Of a stretch of 64,000 nt of DNA, positions 35,065 to 44,069 are shown piece by piece. The translations under genes and the position numbers were made by a program. The notes beneath the pieces are model-generated. The model was given only the letters and a program-made list of their open reading frames with translations. It did not search any database and had not been told where the DNA came from. The stretch covers positions 62,001-126,000 of the forward strand of contig JAPDPR010000002.1 in the NCBI GenBank assembly GCA_034506335.1, given 5' to 3'. This DNA is from a candidate division KSB1 bacterium (GTDB lineage: Bacteria > Zhuqueibacterota > Zhuqueibacteria > JANLFK01 > Oleimicrobiaceae). Within the stretch, counting starts at the first letter, position 1. Every line of letters starts with the position of its first letter.

Positions 35065-36416
35065 AGATCGCTGTGGTGCCCCTCGGCTGCCCCAAGAACA
35101 CCGTGGACCTGGAGTGGGTGCTGGGGGCTCTGCTTGGACCAGGCGTGCAGCTAGTGAGCCGGGCAAGGACGGCGGACGCAGTGATCGTGCACACCTGCGC
35201 CTTCATCCGCCCCGCTGTCGAGGAAGCGATAGAAACAATTGTTGAAGTCTCGCGGTTGAAAGAAGCGGGCAAAGCCAAGGTAATCGTGACCGGCTGCCTG
35301 CCCCAGCGATTTGGCCGACGTGTGGCGGCGCTTCTGCCCGCCGTGGACCTGGTGGTGAGCGAGCGTGAGCCGCGACGGATTGCTGCCCGAGTGCGAGGCC
35401 TCCTCGGGCTCCCTGCTTCGCCGTGCTCTGCCGAGCGATGGAGCCTTGGGCCTGCCCACTATGCGTACCTGAAGATTGCCGAAGGGTGCGATAATCGCTG
35501 CGCGTACTGCACCATCCCGATCATCAAGGGGAAGTATCGGAGCAGACCTATAGAAGCCATTGTCAAGGAGGCACGCGGCCTGGCGGAGCGGGGCGTCCAG
35601 GAGCTCATTGTTGTGGCGCAGGACACCACATACTTCGGAGGCGAGACAGGTGGCGCCTCCTCGCTTCCTGCGCTGTTGCGCGCCTTGTCCTCTATCGATG
35701 GACCCCGCTGGATCCGGCTTATGTACACCCATCCGGCCCGCGTGGACGACCGGCTCATCGAGGTCCTGGCAGAGGAAGAGCGCTTGTGCAAGTACCTGGA
35801 TATTCCGATCCAGCATGCCTCTGACCGCATTTTGGCTGCTATGGGAAGGCGGACCACGCGTGCCCAGCTCGAGCAGGTGCTGCAGCGCCTCCGCGACCGT
35901 ATTCCTGGCCTCGCCCTTCGCTCAACCGTCATGGTGGGATTCCCAGGGGAGACTGAGGAGGACTTTCAGACGTTACTGGACTTTTTGCAGGATGCGCGTT
36001 TTGAGCACCTTGGGGTCTTCACGTATTACCCGGAGCAGGGTACGCGGGCGGCGCGCATGCGAGGGCAGCTCTCCGACGAGGAAAAACAGCTACGTCACGC
36101 CGAGGTGCTCGACCTCCAGGCCAGACTGAGTGCCGCGCGCACCGCGGCGATGGTGGGAAAAACTGTCCAAGTGCTGGTAGACGAAGCGGATGCAGCCACC
36201 AGTCTCTCCCTGGGTAGGACAGAATGGGACGCACCAGACGTGGACTGTCAGGTGCATATCCAGGGCGCCATGGAGCCGGGCACGTTCCGGGCTGTCCATA
36301 TCACCGATTCAGACGGGTTCGACCTGTACGGCACCCCGGCGACGCACGAAGGCCGAAGTGCTCGGTCGGGCCGCCACAGGCATTCAAAAGTTCCGAGGGA
36401 ACTCTCTCGTGTTTGA
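35061..36416 (+). CDS. rimO: Ribosomal protein S12 methylthiotransferase
   Basis: 451 residues. Radical-SAM enzyme that adds a methylthio group to an Asp of ribosomal protein S12. The N-terminal MTTase cluster cysteines are C10 (LGCPKN), C46 (HTCAFI) and C79 (TGCLPQ); the radical SAM cluster is C143-x3-C147-x2-C150 (EGCDNRCAYC). The LGCPKN start separates RimO from MiaB. A TRAM domain follows (~370-430) with FDLYGTPA near the end. The C-terminal ~25 residues (basic, HEGRSARSGRHRHSK) extend beyond the usual end. ATG overlaps the ftsY stop. Confidence 0.95.
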   Translation: MKIAVVPLGCPKNTVDLEWVLGALLGPGVQLVSRARTADAVIVHTCAFIRPAVEEAIETIVEVSRLKEAGKAKVIVTGCLPQRFGRRVAALLPAVDLVVSEREPRRIAARVRGLLGLPASPCSAERWSLGPAHYAYLKIAEGCDNRCAYCTIPIIKGKYRSRPIEAIVKEARGLAERGVQELIVVAQDTTYFGGETGGASSLPALLRALSSIDGPRWIRLMYTHPARVDDRLIEVLAEEERLCKYLDIPIQHASDRILAAMGRRTTRAQLEQVLQRLRDRIPGLALRSTVMVGFPGETEEDFQTLLDFLQDARFEHLGVFTYYPEQGTRAARMRGQLSDEEKQLRHAEVLDLQARLSAARTAAMVGKTVQVLVDEADAATSLSLGRTEWDAPDVDCQVHIQGAMEPGTFRAVHITDSDGFDLYGTPATHEGRSARSGRHRHSKVPRELSRV

Positions 36417-36498
36417 AAAGGAGCTATACACACCATGCACGACGCGTGAGGCACTGCCCTTTTCCTCACACCGACGAGTCCCCCGGTGGGAGGTTGTT

Positions 36499-37797
36499 AT
36501 GAAAGTCTGTAAGATTCTCAGGCCAACCATGTTGCTCATCGCAGGCCTTGCCCTGCCCGGGTCAGGCCTGCACGCCCAGGTCGAGATGAGCCAGGACGTC
36601 AGCGAACTGGGGCCCCAGTTCCACTACGACGTCTCCGTAACCGCCTCGCCTCTGGACTCTACCACAAGTCGCGTGCACGTATACGTCAAAATCACATTTG
36701 ACGAAATCCAATTCGTGCGCAGCGACTCGACCTTCCGCGGCTCCTATGAAGTCACGGCTGTCGTGCTTGACAAGAACAACGACCAAGTGGCGGGCAAGGT
36801 CTGGCGGGACGAGATGGCTACCGAACGGTACGAGCGGACCAGTTCCCGTGTGGATTACAACACCAGCTACGCAGCGTTTGACGTGGCTCCTGGAGATTAC
36901 ACGCTCACCCTGGGGGTAACGGACTTGGAGACGCGCGAACGGCGCCGGATCACCCGGCCCCTCCGCGTCCGAGACTATCGCAGAGAAAAGCTGGCGGTAA
37001 GTGACATCACCTTTGCCGCGGCGGTGGAGTACGATTCCCTCGGGCTCAGGTCAATGCGGCCAGACGTATCAGACAACACCATTGGCGTGAGTCGCAATCT
37101 GTTCGCTTGCTTTGAAATCTATACCCAACGGCCGCCGCAGCAGGCAAAAATCTCTTACCGCGTCCTTAATGCTCGCAACAAGGTAGTTTTCTCCCGCACC
37201 TACCACCGTCACTTACCCGCGTGGCGCACGCTGGAGTTTTTCCAGCTCGAGCCTGACAGCCTGGGCTACGGAAAATACACGCTGAGCCTGGACGTGTCAG
37301 CCGACGGCCTGCATGACCAGGTAGAGAAGGCGTTCAACGTCCGCTGGAGCGGTTTGCCAGCCACTGCCGCAGACCTCGACATGGCCATTGAACAGGTCAA
37401 GTACGTGGCTGACAAGAAAGAGTACGACGCGCTTCGCCGCGCGCAAGGGGACAGGAAACTGGCGGAGTTTATGCGGTTTTGGAAGCGTCGCGATCCTACC
37501 CCTGGCACAGAAGAAAACGAAGCTATGGACGAGCACTACCGCCGCGTGGAGTATGCCAACGAACGCTTCACCGTGTTCCGCGAGGGGTGGAAGACCGACA
37601 TGGGGATGGTGTACATCATCCTCGGACCGCCAAATGACATCGAACGGCATCCATATCCGCCGGGCGACAAGCCCTATGAGATTTGGTATTACTACCGCAT
37701 CAATCGCCAGTTCGTGTTCTACGATCCCACAGGCTTCGGCGAGTACCGACTGCTCAATCCCTACTCGATCTATGACCTCAACCGGATTCGCCAGTGA
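36499..37797 (+). CDS. Secreted GWxTD-domain protein
   Basis: 432 residues with a signal peptide (MKVCKILRPTMLLIAGLALPGSGLHA). The N-terminal two thirds form beta-rich domains (VTASPLDSTTSRVHVYVKI ... YTLTLGVTDLETRERRR). The C-terminal GWxTD domain is clear: FREGWKTDMGMVYIILGPPNDIERHP, then KPYEIWYYYRINRQFVFYD and GFGEYRLLNP. GWxTD proteins are widespread in FCB and related bacteria; their function is not established. The ATG at 36499 follows GGGAGG; 82 non-coding bases separate it from rimO. Confidence 0.9.
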   Translation: MKVCKILRPTMLLIAGLALPGSGLHAQVEMSQDVSELGPQFHYDVSVTASPLDSTTSRVHVYVKITFDEIQFVRSDSTFRGSYEVTAVVLDKNNDQVAGKVWRDEMATERYERTSSRVDYNTSYAAFDVAPGDYTLTLGVTDLETRERRRITRPLRVRDYRREKLAVSDITFAAAVEYDSLGLRSMRPDVSDNTIGVSRNLFACFEIYTQRPPQQAKISYRVLNARNKVVFSRTYHRHLPAWRTLEFFQLEPDSLGYGKYTLSLDVSADGLHDQVEKAFNVRWSGLPATAADLDMAIEQVKYVADKKEYDALRRAQGDRKLAEFMRFWKRRDPTPGTEENEAMDEHYRRVEYANERFTVFREGWKTDMGMVYIILGPPNDIERHPYPPGDKPYEIWYYYRINRQFVFYDPTGFGEYRLLNPYSIYDLNRIRQ

Positions 37798-37810
37798 CGC
37801 AGGAGGAGGC

Positions 37811-38764
37811 GTGAACAGACCAGGAGTCAATCCCATCAAACCGCGACGTCTGCACCCAGGCGACACCATTGGCATCGTGACCCCGGCCAGCCCCATGATT
37901 CCCGAGAGGCTTGCGAACGGGATTGCCTATCTCCGCGCCCGGGGGTACAACGTGGTGGAAGGACAGCATGTTTACGCGCAGCGCGGCTATCTGGCCGGCA
38001 CCGATGCGGAACGGGCCGCAGACCTGAATCGGATGTTTGCCGATCCGGATATCAAGGCAGTGATCTGCTCTCGGGGCGGCTACGGTGTGTCACGCCTCCT
38101 GGATCAGATCGATTACGAGGCCCTACGCCAGCACCCGAAGATTTTCGTGGGGTATAGCGACCTTACCGCACTGCAACTGGCAATTTGGCAGCGCATCGGC
38201 CTGGTGACCTTTTCCGGGCCCATGGTGGCCGTGGAAATGGGCAAGGGCATCCACCCCTTCACGGAAGGGCACTTCTGGCGGATGTTGACAAGCGACAACC
38301 TCTCCGGTCCATTGCCGCATCCGGAGGGGAAAGCCCTGCAATGCCTTCGTCCCGGAAAGGCGCGGGGAAGATTGCTCGGCGGGTGTCTCTCCCTGATTGC
38401 CCCCCTCATGGGCACGCCGTTCATGCCCGCTCTTGACGGAGCAATCTTGGTCCTGGAGGACATCGACGAGGAGGTCTATCGTATCGACCGGTACTTCGCC
38501 CAGTTCCGCTCTGCGGGCATTCTCGACAAGATCGCGGGATTGGTCTTTGGCACGTTCATCAACTGGGAACCGAGTGAGCCGGACAAACCTTACTTGACCC
38601 TTGAGCAAGTGATTGACGACTATGTGAGCGATTTGCCGATTCCGGTTGCCACAGGTTTGGCATACGGTCATGGAGAAGCCAAGATCACCTTGCCCATTGG
38701 TCTGGAGGCAGAGCTGGATGCCGATGCGGGTACCTTGGCCATACTGGAGCCTGCGGTGGTGTAA
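37811..38764 (+). CDS. LD-carboxypeptidase (S66 family)
   Basis: 317 residues. S66 serine peptidases remove the terminal D-alanine from muropeptide tetrapeptides during peptidoglycan recycling, or cleave microcin C-like substrates (MccF). Conserved parts: GDTIGIVTPASP near 18, ICSRGGYGVSRLL near 85, the nucleophile S116 in VGYSDLTAL, LEDIDEEVYRIDR, and GLAYGHGEAKITLPIG with the catalytic His. GTG start 4 bases after AGGAGG. No signal peptide, so cytoplasmic, consistent with recycling. Confidence 0.92.
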   Translation: MNRPGVNPIKPRRLHPGDTIGIVTPASPMIPERLANGIAYLRARGYNVVEGQHVYAQRGYLAGTDAERAADLNRMFADPDIKAVICSRGGYGVSRLLDQIDYEALRQHPKIFVGYSDLTALQLAIWQRIGLVTFSGPMVAVEMGKGIHPFTEGHFWRMLTSDNLSGPLPHPEGKALQCLRPGKARGRLLGGCLSLIAPLMGTPFMPALDGAILVLEDIDEEVYRIDRYFAQFRSAGILDKIAGLVFGTFINWEPSEPDKPYLTLEQVIDDYVSDLPIPVATGLAYGHGEAKITLPIGLEAELDADAGTLAILEPAVV

Positions 38765-38784
38765 GGTCTGAGAGGGGAGCCATT

Positions 38785-39423
38785 ATGCCTCATCTGCGTC
38801 TTGCGGTTTTGGCCTCGGGAAGGGGCTCCAACTTGGAAGCCATTCTGCGTGCCATCGACCGCGGCGAACTAGACGCCGAGGTGGTGGTGGTGATAAGCAA
38901 CAAGTCCACTGCCGGAGCGCTGGAGATTGCCCGCGCGCGAGGCATCGCGGCTGTGCATCTGTCCGCGCTGCAGTTTCAGTCGCAAGAAGAGTTCGACCAG
39001 GCCCTCTTGCAGCTGCTGGAGCGCCACCAGGTCAACTTTGTTGCCCTTGCTGGCTACCTCAAGATGCTCAGCCCGACCATCGTGCGTGCGTATCGGCATC
39101 GCATCTTGAACATTCACCCTGCGCTGCTGCCTTCTTTCGGCGGCAAGGGCCTTTACGGCCACCATGTGCATGAGGCGGTCTTGGCGTACGGTTGCAAGGT
39201 GTCCGGCGCCACGGTCCATTTGGTGGATGAGGAGTACGACACCGGACCGCCTGTGATTCAGGAGTGTGTGCCGGTGCTCGAGGATGATACGCCGGAAACC
39301 TTGGCAGCGCGGGTGCTGACGGTTGAGCATCGCATCTATGCGCAGGCGCTCCAGCTTTTCGCCGAGGATCGCATTGTGGTCGAGGGGCGGCGCGTCCGCG
39401 TGTTGCCACCTAAGGAGACGTGA
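38785..39423 (+). CDS. purN: Phosphoribosylglycinamide formyltransferase
   Basis: 212 residues. Transfers a formyl group from 10-formyl-THF to GAR, the third purine step. Signature segments: VLASGRGSNLEAIL at the GAR site, the folate-binding LAGYLKMLSP, the catalytic triad region NIHPALLPSFGGKGLYG (Asn and His) and VDEEYDTGPPV (Asp). Full length. Followed one base later by a VanX-like gene and then purH, in one operon. Confidence 0.97.
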   Translation: MPHLRLAVLASGRGSNLEAILRAIDRGELDAEVVVVISNKSTAGALEIARARGIAAVHLSALQFQSQEEFDQALLQLLERHQVNFVALAGYLKMLSPTIVRAYRHRILNIHPALLPSFGGKGLYGHHVHEAVLAYGCKVSGATVHLVDEEYDTGPPVIQECVPVLEDDTPETLAARVLTVEHRIYAQALQLFAEDRIVVEGRRVRVLPPKET

Positions 39424-39424
39424 G

Positions 39425-40096
39425 GTGGCGCGCAGGTGGCTTCACCTCGGCCTGCTCTTGCTTCTGGCGGCAGCCCTCAGCCGCTGCTTTCAAGCGCCGT
39501 CCACCGAGCTGCTCGACATCAGGGCCTTGGACTCAACCATCGTGGTGGAGCTCAAGTATGCCACATCCGACAACTTTGTCGGGCAGCCACTCTATGGGGC
39601 TAACGTGTGTTATCTTCGGCGGCCCACGGCAGAACGTCTGGCACGTGTGCAACAGCGCCTGCGCGCTCAAGGGCTGGGCCTGAAGGTCTATGACTGCTAC
39701 CGGCCCCTCTCTGTGCAGTGGCGCATGTGGGAGCTTGTGCCTGATACCCGCTATGTGGCCGATCCTCGCAAAGGCTCGCGCCACAACCGCGGCGCTGCTG
39801 TAGATGTCACCCTGGTAGATACCGCTGGGCACGAGTTGCTCATGCCCAGCGCGTTCGACGATTTTAGCGAAAAGGCCAGCCGCAGCTACGCGCAGGCCCC
39901 GCCCGAGGCGCTACGCCATAGGGCGCTGCTCGAGGAAGCCATGACCGCTGAGGGGTTCATCCCGTTGGCCTCCGAGTGGTGGCACTTTGACGACCCTCAG
40001 TGGGAGCGCTATTCCGTTTTGGACATCCCTTTGGAGAAGCTCGCGGGCAACCAGCGCCCGCCGAACGAGACAGAAAGGAAACGCGAAATTCGATGA
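39425..40096 (+). CDS. VanX-like D-Ala-D-Ala dipeptidase (M15), exported
   Basis: 223 residues from the GTG directly after purN. M15D zinc dipeptidases cleave D-alanyl-D-alanine. Active-site residues match VanX: R93 in CYRPLSVQW, zinc ligands H120 and D127 (SRHNRGAAVDV), catalytic E184 and ligand H187 (SEWWHF). An N-terminal hydrophobic segment ends in ALSRC, an imperfect lipobox (Arg before Cys21), so it is a possible lipoprotein or signal-peptide protein, unlike cytoplasmic VanX of resistance clusters. No vanHA partner is nearby, so cell-wall recycling is more likely than glycopeptide resistance. The stop overlaps purH. Confidence 0.92.
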   Translation: MARRWLHLGLLLLLAAALSRCFQAPSTELLDIRALDSTIVVELKYATSDNFVGQPLYGANVCYLRRPTAERLARVQQRLRAQGLGLKVYDCYRPLSVQWRMWELVPDTRYVADPRKGSRHNRGAAVDVTLVDTAGHELLMPSAFDDFSEKASRSYAQAPPEALRHRALLEEAMTAEGFIPLASEWWHFDDPQWERYSVLDIPLEKLAGNQRPPNETERKREIR

Positions 40097-41643
40097 GACG
40101 ACGAGCACTGATGAGCGTCTACGACAAGACCGGGATAGTTGCCTTCGCCCGCGGTGTGCACGAGCTGGGCTATGAGATTGTTTCTACCGGCGGAACGGAG
40201 AGGGTACTCCGCGAGGCGGGCGTGCCGGTCACCCCTGTGACGCAGGTTACTGGCTTTCCAGAGATTCTCTCCGGCCGAGTCAAGACCCTCCATCCTTCTG
40301 TGTTCGGTGGCATTTTGGCCCTGCGCGGCGACAAAAGCCATATGGCCGAGCTCGAAGAGCAGAAGATTGTGCCTGTCGACCTTGTGGTCGTCAACCTTTA
40401 CCCGTTTGCGGCGACGGTTGCGCGGCAGGGGGTTGCGCTGAGCGAGGCCCTGGAGAACATCGACATCGGCGGGCCGGCCATGATTCGGGCCGCGGCAAAA
40501 AACTTTACCCACGTGGCGGTGGTCACCAGCCCCCAACAGTACAGCTGGGTGCTGGAGGAGATGCGCGCGCGCCAGGGGCTCCTTTCCGAGGAGTCACGAC
40601 GGAAGCTGGCTGTGGAGGCCTTTGCCCTTACCGCCCGCTACGACGCGGCCATCGAGACCTTCTTGCGCACACTCGCCGACGATGATGCCACTTTGCCGGG
40701 CCGTATCTGGCTCTCCTTGGACAGGGTTGCGGGGCTCCGCTACGGCGAAAACCCGCACCAGCGTGCTGCCCTCTACGCACACGCCGATGCCGCGCCTGCC
40801 GGCCTCCTCGCGGCTAAGCAGCTGCAGGGCAAGGAGCTCTCGTTCAACAACTACCTCGATGCTCATGCCGCGCTTGGCCTCTTGGCAGAGTTTGACGAGC
40901 CCTGTGCGGTCATCCTCAAACACAACAACCCCTGTGGCGCCGCAGTGGCCGACGATGTGCTGGCTGCCTATCGCAAGGCACTGGCAACCGACCCAGTCTC
41001 CGCCTTTGGCGGCATCGTGGGGGTAAACAGACCCGTTACGGCAGAGCTGGCCCAAGAACTGAGCACGCTGTTCCTGGAGGTGGTGCTGGCCCCCCACTTT
41101 ACGCCCGAAGCACAGCAAATCCTGGGGAGGAAGAAGAACCTTCGGCTCCTGCAACTCGACGACCGCAAGGAAACTGGCAGTGACAGCCTCGACATAAAGT
41201 GCATTGCCGGCGGCTACCTGGTGCAGGAACGGGACTATGAACCTGCTCCATCGCTCAAGGTAGTCACCAAACGCCAACCGTCCGCGGCGGAGTGGCAGGC
41301 GCTGCGATTTGGTTGGAAGGTAGTCAAGTGGGTCAAGTCCAATGCCGTGGTGTTCGTGGGCGCAGACCGCACGTTGGGCATTGGTGCCGGACAGATGTCA
41401 AGGGTTGACTCTTCCCGCATAGCGGTGATGAAGGCGGAGGCAGCAGGTCTATCCCTTCACGGCTCGGTGGTGGCCTCAGACGCCTTTTTCCCCTTCAGGG
41501 ACGGCGTGGATGCGGCAGCCGAAGCCGGAGCTACGGCGGTCATCCAGCCCGGCGGCTCGGTTCGAGACGATGAGGTCATCGCTGCCGCTGAGGAACACGA
41601 CATGGCCATGGTCTTTACGGGTGTGCGCCACTTCCGGCATTGA
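40093..41643 (+). CDS. purH: Bifunctional AICAR transformylase/IMP cyclohydrolase
   Basis: 516 residues. Performs the last two purine steps, AICAR to FAICAR to IMP. The N-terminal IMP cyclohydrolase (MGS-like) domain shows [35 protein letters not shown] and VNLYPF; the C-terminal transformylase domain shows [45 protein letters not shown] and [10 protein letters not shown], with the catalytic Lys-His region. The ATG at 40093 overlaps the VanX-like stop; a second ATG at 40111 is an alternative start. Confidence 0.97.
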   Translation: MRRRALMSVYDKTGIVAFARGVHELGYEIVSTGGTERVLREAGVPVTPVTQVTGFPEILSGRVKTLHPSVFGGILALRGDKSHMAELEEQKIVPVDLVVVNLYPFAATVARQGVALSEALENIDIGGPAMIRAAAKNFTHVAVVTSPQQYSWVLEEMRARQGLLSEESRRKLAVEAFALTARYDAAIETFLRTLADDDATLPGRIWLSLDRVAGLRYGENPHQRAALYAHADAAPAGLLAAKQLQGKELSFNNYLDAHAALGLLAEFDEPCAVILKHNNPCGAAVADDVLAAYRKALATDPVSAFGGIVGVNRPVTAELAQELSTLFLEVVLAPHFTPEAQQILGRKKNLRLLQLDDRKETGSDSLDIKCIAGGYLVQERDYEPAPSLKVVTKRQPSAAEWQALRFGWKVVKWVKSNAVVFVGADRTLGIGAGQMSRVDSSRIAVMKAEAAGLSLHGSVVASDAFFPFRDGVDAAAEAGATAVIQPGGSVRDDEVIAAAEEHDMAMVFTGVRHFRH

Positions 41644-41652
41644 AGGCAGCGG

Positions 41653-41681
41653 TTGCAGGAACAAGGACTTTTGCATTTAAC
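41653..41681 (+). promoter_or_regulatory. Possible promoter for the mre operon
   Basis: TTGCAG (41653-41658), 17-base spacer, TTTAAC (41676-41681), in the 64-base gap between purH and mreB. Each hexamer matches only four of six consensus positions, so this is tentative. Confidence 0.4.
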
Positions 41682-41707
41682 TCAAACAAACAGGATCTGG
41701 TACAACT

Positions 41708-42724
41708 ATGGGACTCTTCTCAAGTGACATTGCAATTGACCTCGGCACGGCCAACACTCTGGTCGCAGTCAAGGGGCGGGGTATTGTAGTCAACGAACCT
41801 TCGGTTGTCGCGGTCCGTCGTGATGACCAAGAGATTGTCGCCTTCGGCGCGGCGGCTAAGGAGATGGTGGGGCGCACCCCGCGGGAGATCGTGACCGTAC
41901 GCCCTCTGCGCGACGGCGTGATCGCCGACTTTGAACTGGCCGAGCGGATGATTCGCTACTTCATTCGCAAAGCACAGTCACCTTTTCTCATCAGGCCGCG
42001 CATGGCCATCTGCGTTCCCTCTGGCGTCACCGAGGTGGAGAAACGCGCTGTGCGCGATTCGGCCGAACAAGCTGGGGCTCGGCAGGTCTTCCTCATCGAG
42101 GAGCCTATGGCTGCAGCCATAGGGGTGGGTCTGCCGGTGGAAGACGCGGTGGGAAGCATGATCATCGACATCGGCGGGGGCACCACCGAGATGGCCGTCA
42201 TCGCCATGAACGGCATCGTCAGTTCCGTGTCCATTCGTGTGGCTGGCGATGAGATGACCGAGGCCATCATCCAGTACTACAAGAAAAACTATAACCTCCT
42301 CCTCGGCGAAAATACGGCAGAATACATCAAGTGTACAATCGGCTCTGCTGCGCCTTATGAGGAGCGGGGCAGTCTTACCGTCAAAGGTCGGGATCTTGTC
42401 AGCGGCATCCCCAAGACCGTCGAGGCACGAGGACCTGAAGTGCAGGAGGCTCTGGCCGAGTCGGTTACGCTCATTGTCGAATCGACCAAGAAGTGCCTCG
42501 ATCAGACCCCGCCGGAACTTGCGGCGGATCTAGTCGACCGTGGCATCCTGCTTTCAGGAGGGGGCGCCCTGCTCAAAGGCCTAGACGAACGCCTCCGGCA
42601 GGAGACCAACCTTCCCGTCATTGTGGCCGAAGACCCGATGACGTGCGTAGTCCGCGGCACCAGCAAGATCCTGGAAGACTTGCCGCGCTACGAAAAGGTG
42701 CTCAGCCGCGCCAAACGCTATTGA
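41708..42724 (+). CDS. mreB: Rod shape-determining protein MreB
   Basis: 338 residues, bacterial actin homologue that forms membrane-associated filaments and orients the elongation machinery. Phosphate-1 motif IAIDLGTANTLV near residue 10, VVNEPSVVAV, the connect segment IEEPMAAAIG, phosphate-2 IDIGGGTTEMAVIA, and the adenosine motif LSGGGALLKGLDERL. Full length and typical. First gene of mreB-mreC-mreD-mrdA-rodA-lgt; the ribosome site upstream of the ATG is weak. Confidence 0.98.
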   Translation: MGLFSSDIAIDLGTANTLVAVKGRGIVVNEPSVVAVRRDDQEIVAFGAAAKEMVGRTPREIVTVRPLRDGVIADFELAERMIRYFIRKAQSPFLIRPRMAICVPSGVTEVEKRAVRDSAEQAGARQVFLIEEPMAAAIGVGLPVEDAVGSMIIDIGGGTTEMAVIAMNGIVSSVSIRVAGDEMTEAIIQYYKKNYNLLLGENTAEYIKCTIGSAAPYEERGSLTVKGRDLVSGIPKTVEARGPEVQEALAESVTLIVESTKKCLDQTPPELAADLVDRGILLSGGGALLKGLDERLRQETNLPVIVAEDPMTCVVRGTSKILEDLPRYEKVLSRAKRY

Positions 42725-42751
42725 CCACCTCTGGACCAGCAGGTAGTTCCC

Positions 42752-43564
42752 ATGCGACGGCGTCTGCCCGCTCTGTTGCCACCTCACGAGTATAGCATCC
42801 TCGCGGTCCTGGTCTTCTTGGCAGTGGCTCTTGCCGCTTCCAGCACACGTACGACCATGGATACGCCGCGCCTGGCAGTGTTGGCGCTGGTGGCCAAAGC
42901 ATCGCGACCCTTTGCAGCGCTGGAACGCTGGCGCGAGCTGGGAAGAGAGAACGAGTTGTTGCGCCGGGCTAACGCCCAGCTGGTGCTAGAAAACGCCTTG
43001 TTGGCCGAGGCCAGAGCCGAGAACGAACGCCTGCGCAATTTGCTTGGTTTTTCAAGCCAGTTACCCCTGGAGTTTGTTCCCGCACGGGTGATTGGTACCT
43101 CTACCCAAGGCTCGGTGCAGGCAGTCATCTTGGACGTTGGCAACAACAGAGGGCTGCGCAAGAACATGCCGGTGGTCTGTGCCGAGGGGTTGGTGGGCAA
43201 ACTCTATGTGGTCGGCAGCGACCATGCTCTGGCTCAATTACTCATCGACCGGAACGCGCGAGTGAGCGCCAGGGTGCAGCGCAGTCGAGTGACGGGCATC
43301 GTGCGCAGTCTGCAAGCCAACCGCTTGTTGCTGGAGCAGGTGCCAAAACGAGCGGACGTGCAGGTGGGCGATGTGGTGGTAACCTCGGGTCTCACCCCAA
43401 TGTTTCCTCCTGGACTGAAGATTGGTACGGTAACCGACGTCTCCGAGCAAAACCCAGGGCTGTTCATGTCAATCTCCATTGTCCCGGCTGCCGATTTTGG
43501 CCGTCTCGAAGAGGTCCTGGTTGTCCGTGGCTGGAGCAGCCAACCGGCACGGGGGCAGCCATGA
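42752..43564 (+). CDS. mreC: Rod shape-determining protein MreC
   Basis: 270 residues: one N-terminal membrane helix (YSILAVLVFLAVALAAS), a coiled coil (~60-95, ENELLRRANAQLVLENALLAE) and the periplasmic beta domain with VIGTSTQGSVQAVILDVG, KNMPVVCAEGLVGKL and GDVVVTSGLTPMFPPGLKIGTV. MreC activates the PBP2-RodA synthase. Its stop overlaps mreD (ATGA). Confidence 0.96.
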   Translation: MRRRLPALLPPHEYSILAVLVFLAVALAASSTRTTMDTPRLAVLALVAKASRPFAALERWRELGRENELLRRANAQLVLENALLAEARAENERLRNLLGFSSQLPLEFVPARVIGTSTQGSVQAVILDVGNNRGLRKNMPVVCAEGLVGKLYVVGSDHALAQLLIDRNARVSARVQRSRVTGIVRSLQANRLLLEQVPKRADVQVGDVVVTSGLTPMFPPGLKIGTVTDVSEQNPGLFMSISIVPAADFGRLEEVLVVRGWSSQPARGQP

Positions 43565-44067
43565 GATACCTTTCTTACGCATTGCTGCTCGGAATCGGTC
43601 TTGTGCTCCAGGTGGGGCTCCTAAGGTTCGCCACGATTCTCGGTGTGGCCCCTGATCTGCTACTGGTGGCCACGGTGGTCGTTGCGCTCCGTCGTGGTCA
43701 GGTAGCGGGTATGGTCTTCGGCTTCTTGGCTGGGCTGGGCGTTGATCTGGCCACCTCCAGCGTTGTGGGGCTGTCAGCGCTGAGCAAGACCGTCGTGGGG
43801 TTTGTGGCAGGCTTGTGGTCCAGCGACGCGGTGGGCTTGAGCCGGAGTGCCTCAGTGCTGCTTTTGCTCCTCTGTGCGACACTCCACGAGCTTCTCATGG
43901 CTGCGGCTCTGGCCCTTACGCCCGGCGCAGGGTTCGGTTTCTTGCTGTTGCGCTGGGCCTTACCACGCACGGTATACACCCTGGTGGTGGGGCTGGTGGT
44001 CTTTCTCCTTCTCCCAGAGAAGGTTTGGCACGGTCGTGCCACCACCCTGTTTAGGGGTGCCCTGTAG
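43561..44067 (+). CDS. mreD: Rod shape-determining protein MreD
   Basis: 168 residues, five to six membrane helices, with the MreD pattern VAPDLLLVATVVVALRRGQVAGMVFGFLAGLGVDL near residues 28-65. Inner-membrane component of the elongasome that modulates MreC-PBP2. Function rests on family pattern and its position between mreC and the PBP2 gene. Confidence 0.92.
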   Translation: MRYLSYALLLGIGLVLQVGLLRFATILGVAPDLLLVATVVVALRRGQVAGMVFGFLAGLGVDLATSSVVGLSALSKTVVGFVAGLWSSDAVGLSRSASVLLLLLCATLHELLMAAALALTPGAGFGFLLLRWALPRTVYTLVVGLVVFLLLPEKVWHGRATTLFRGAL

Positions 44068-44069
44068 AT

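Noticed and set aside
36190-36498. Longer N-terminus for the GWxTD protein
   Set aside because: The extra 103 codons overlap rimO and precede a clear signal peptide with its own ribosome site at 36499.
43547-43562. GGCACG-like sigma-54 element just before mreD
   Set aside because: Inside the mreC coding region, lacks the TTGC core, and mreC/mreD are coupled by overlap, so no promoter is needed.
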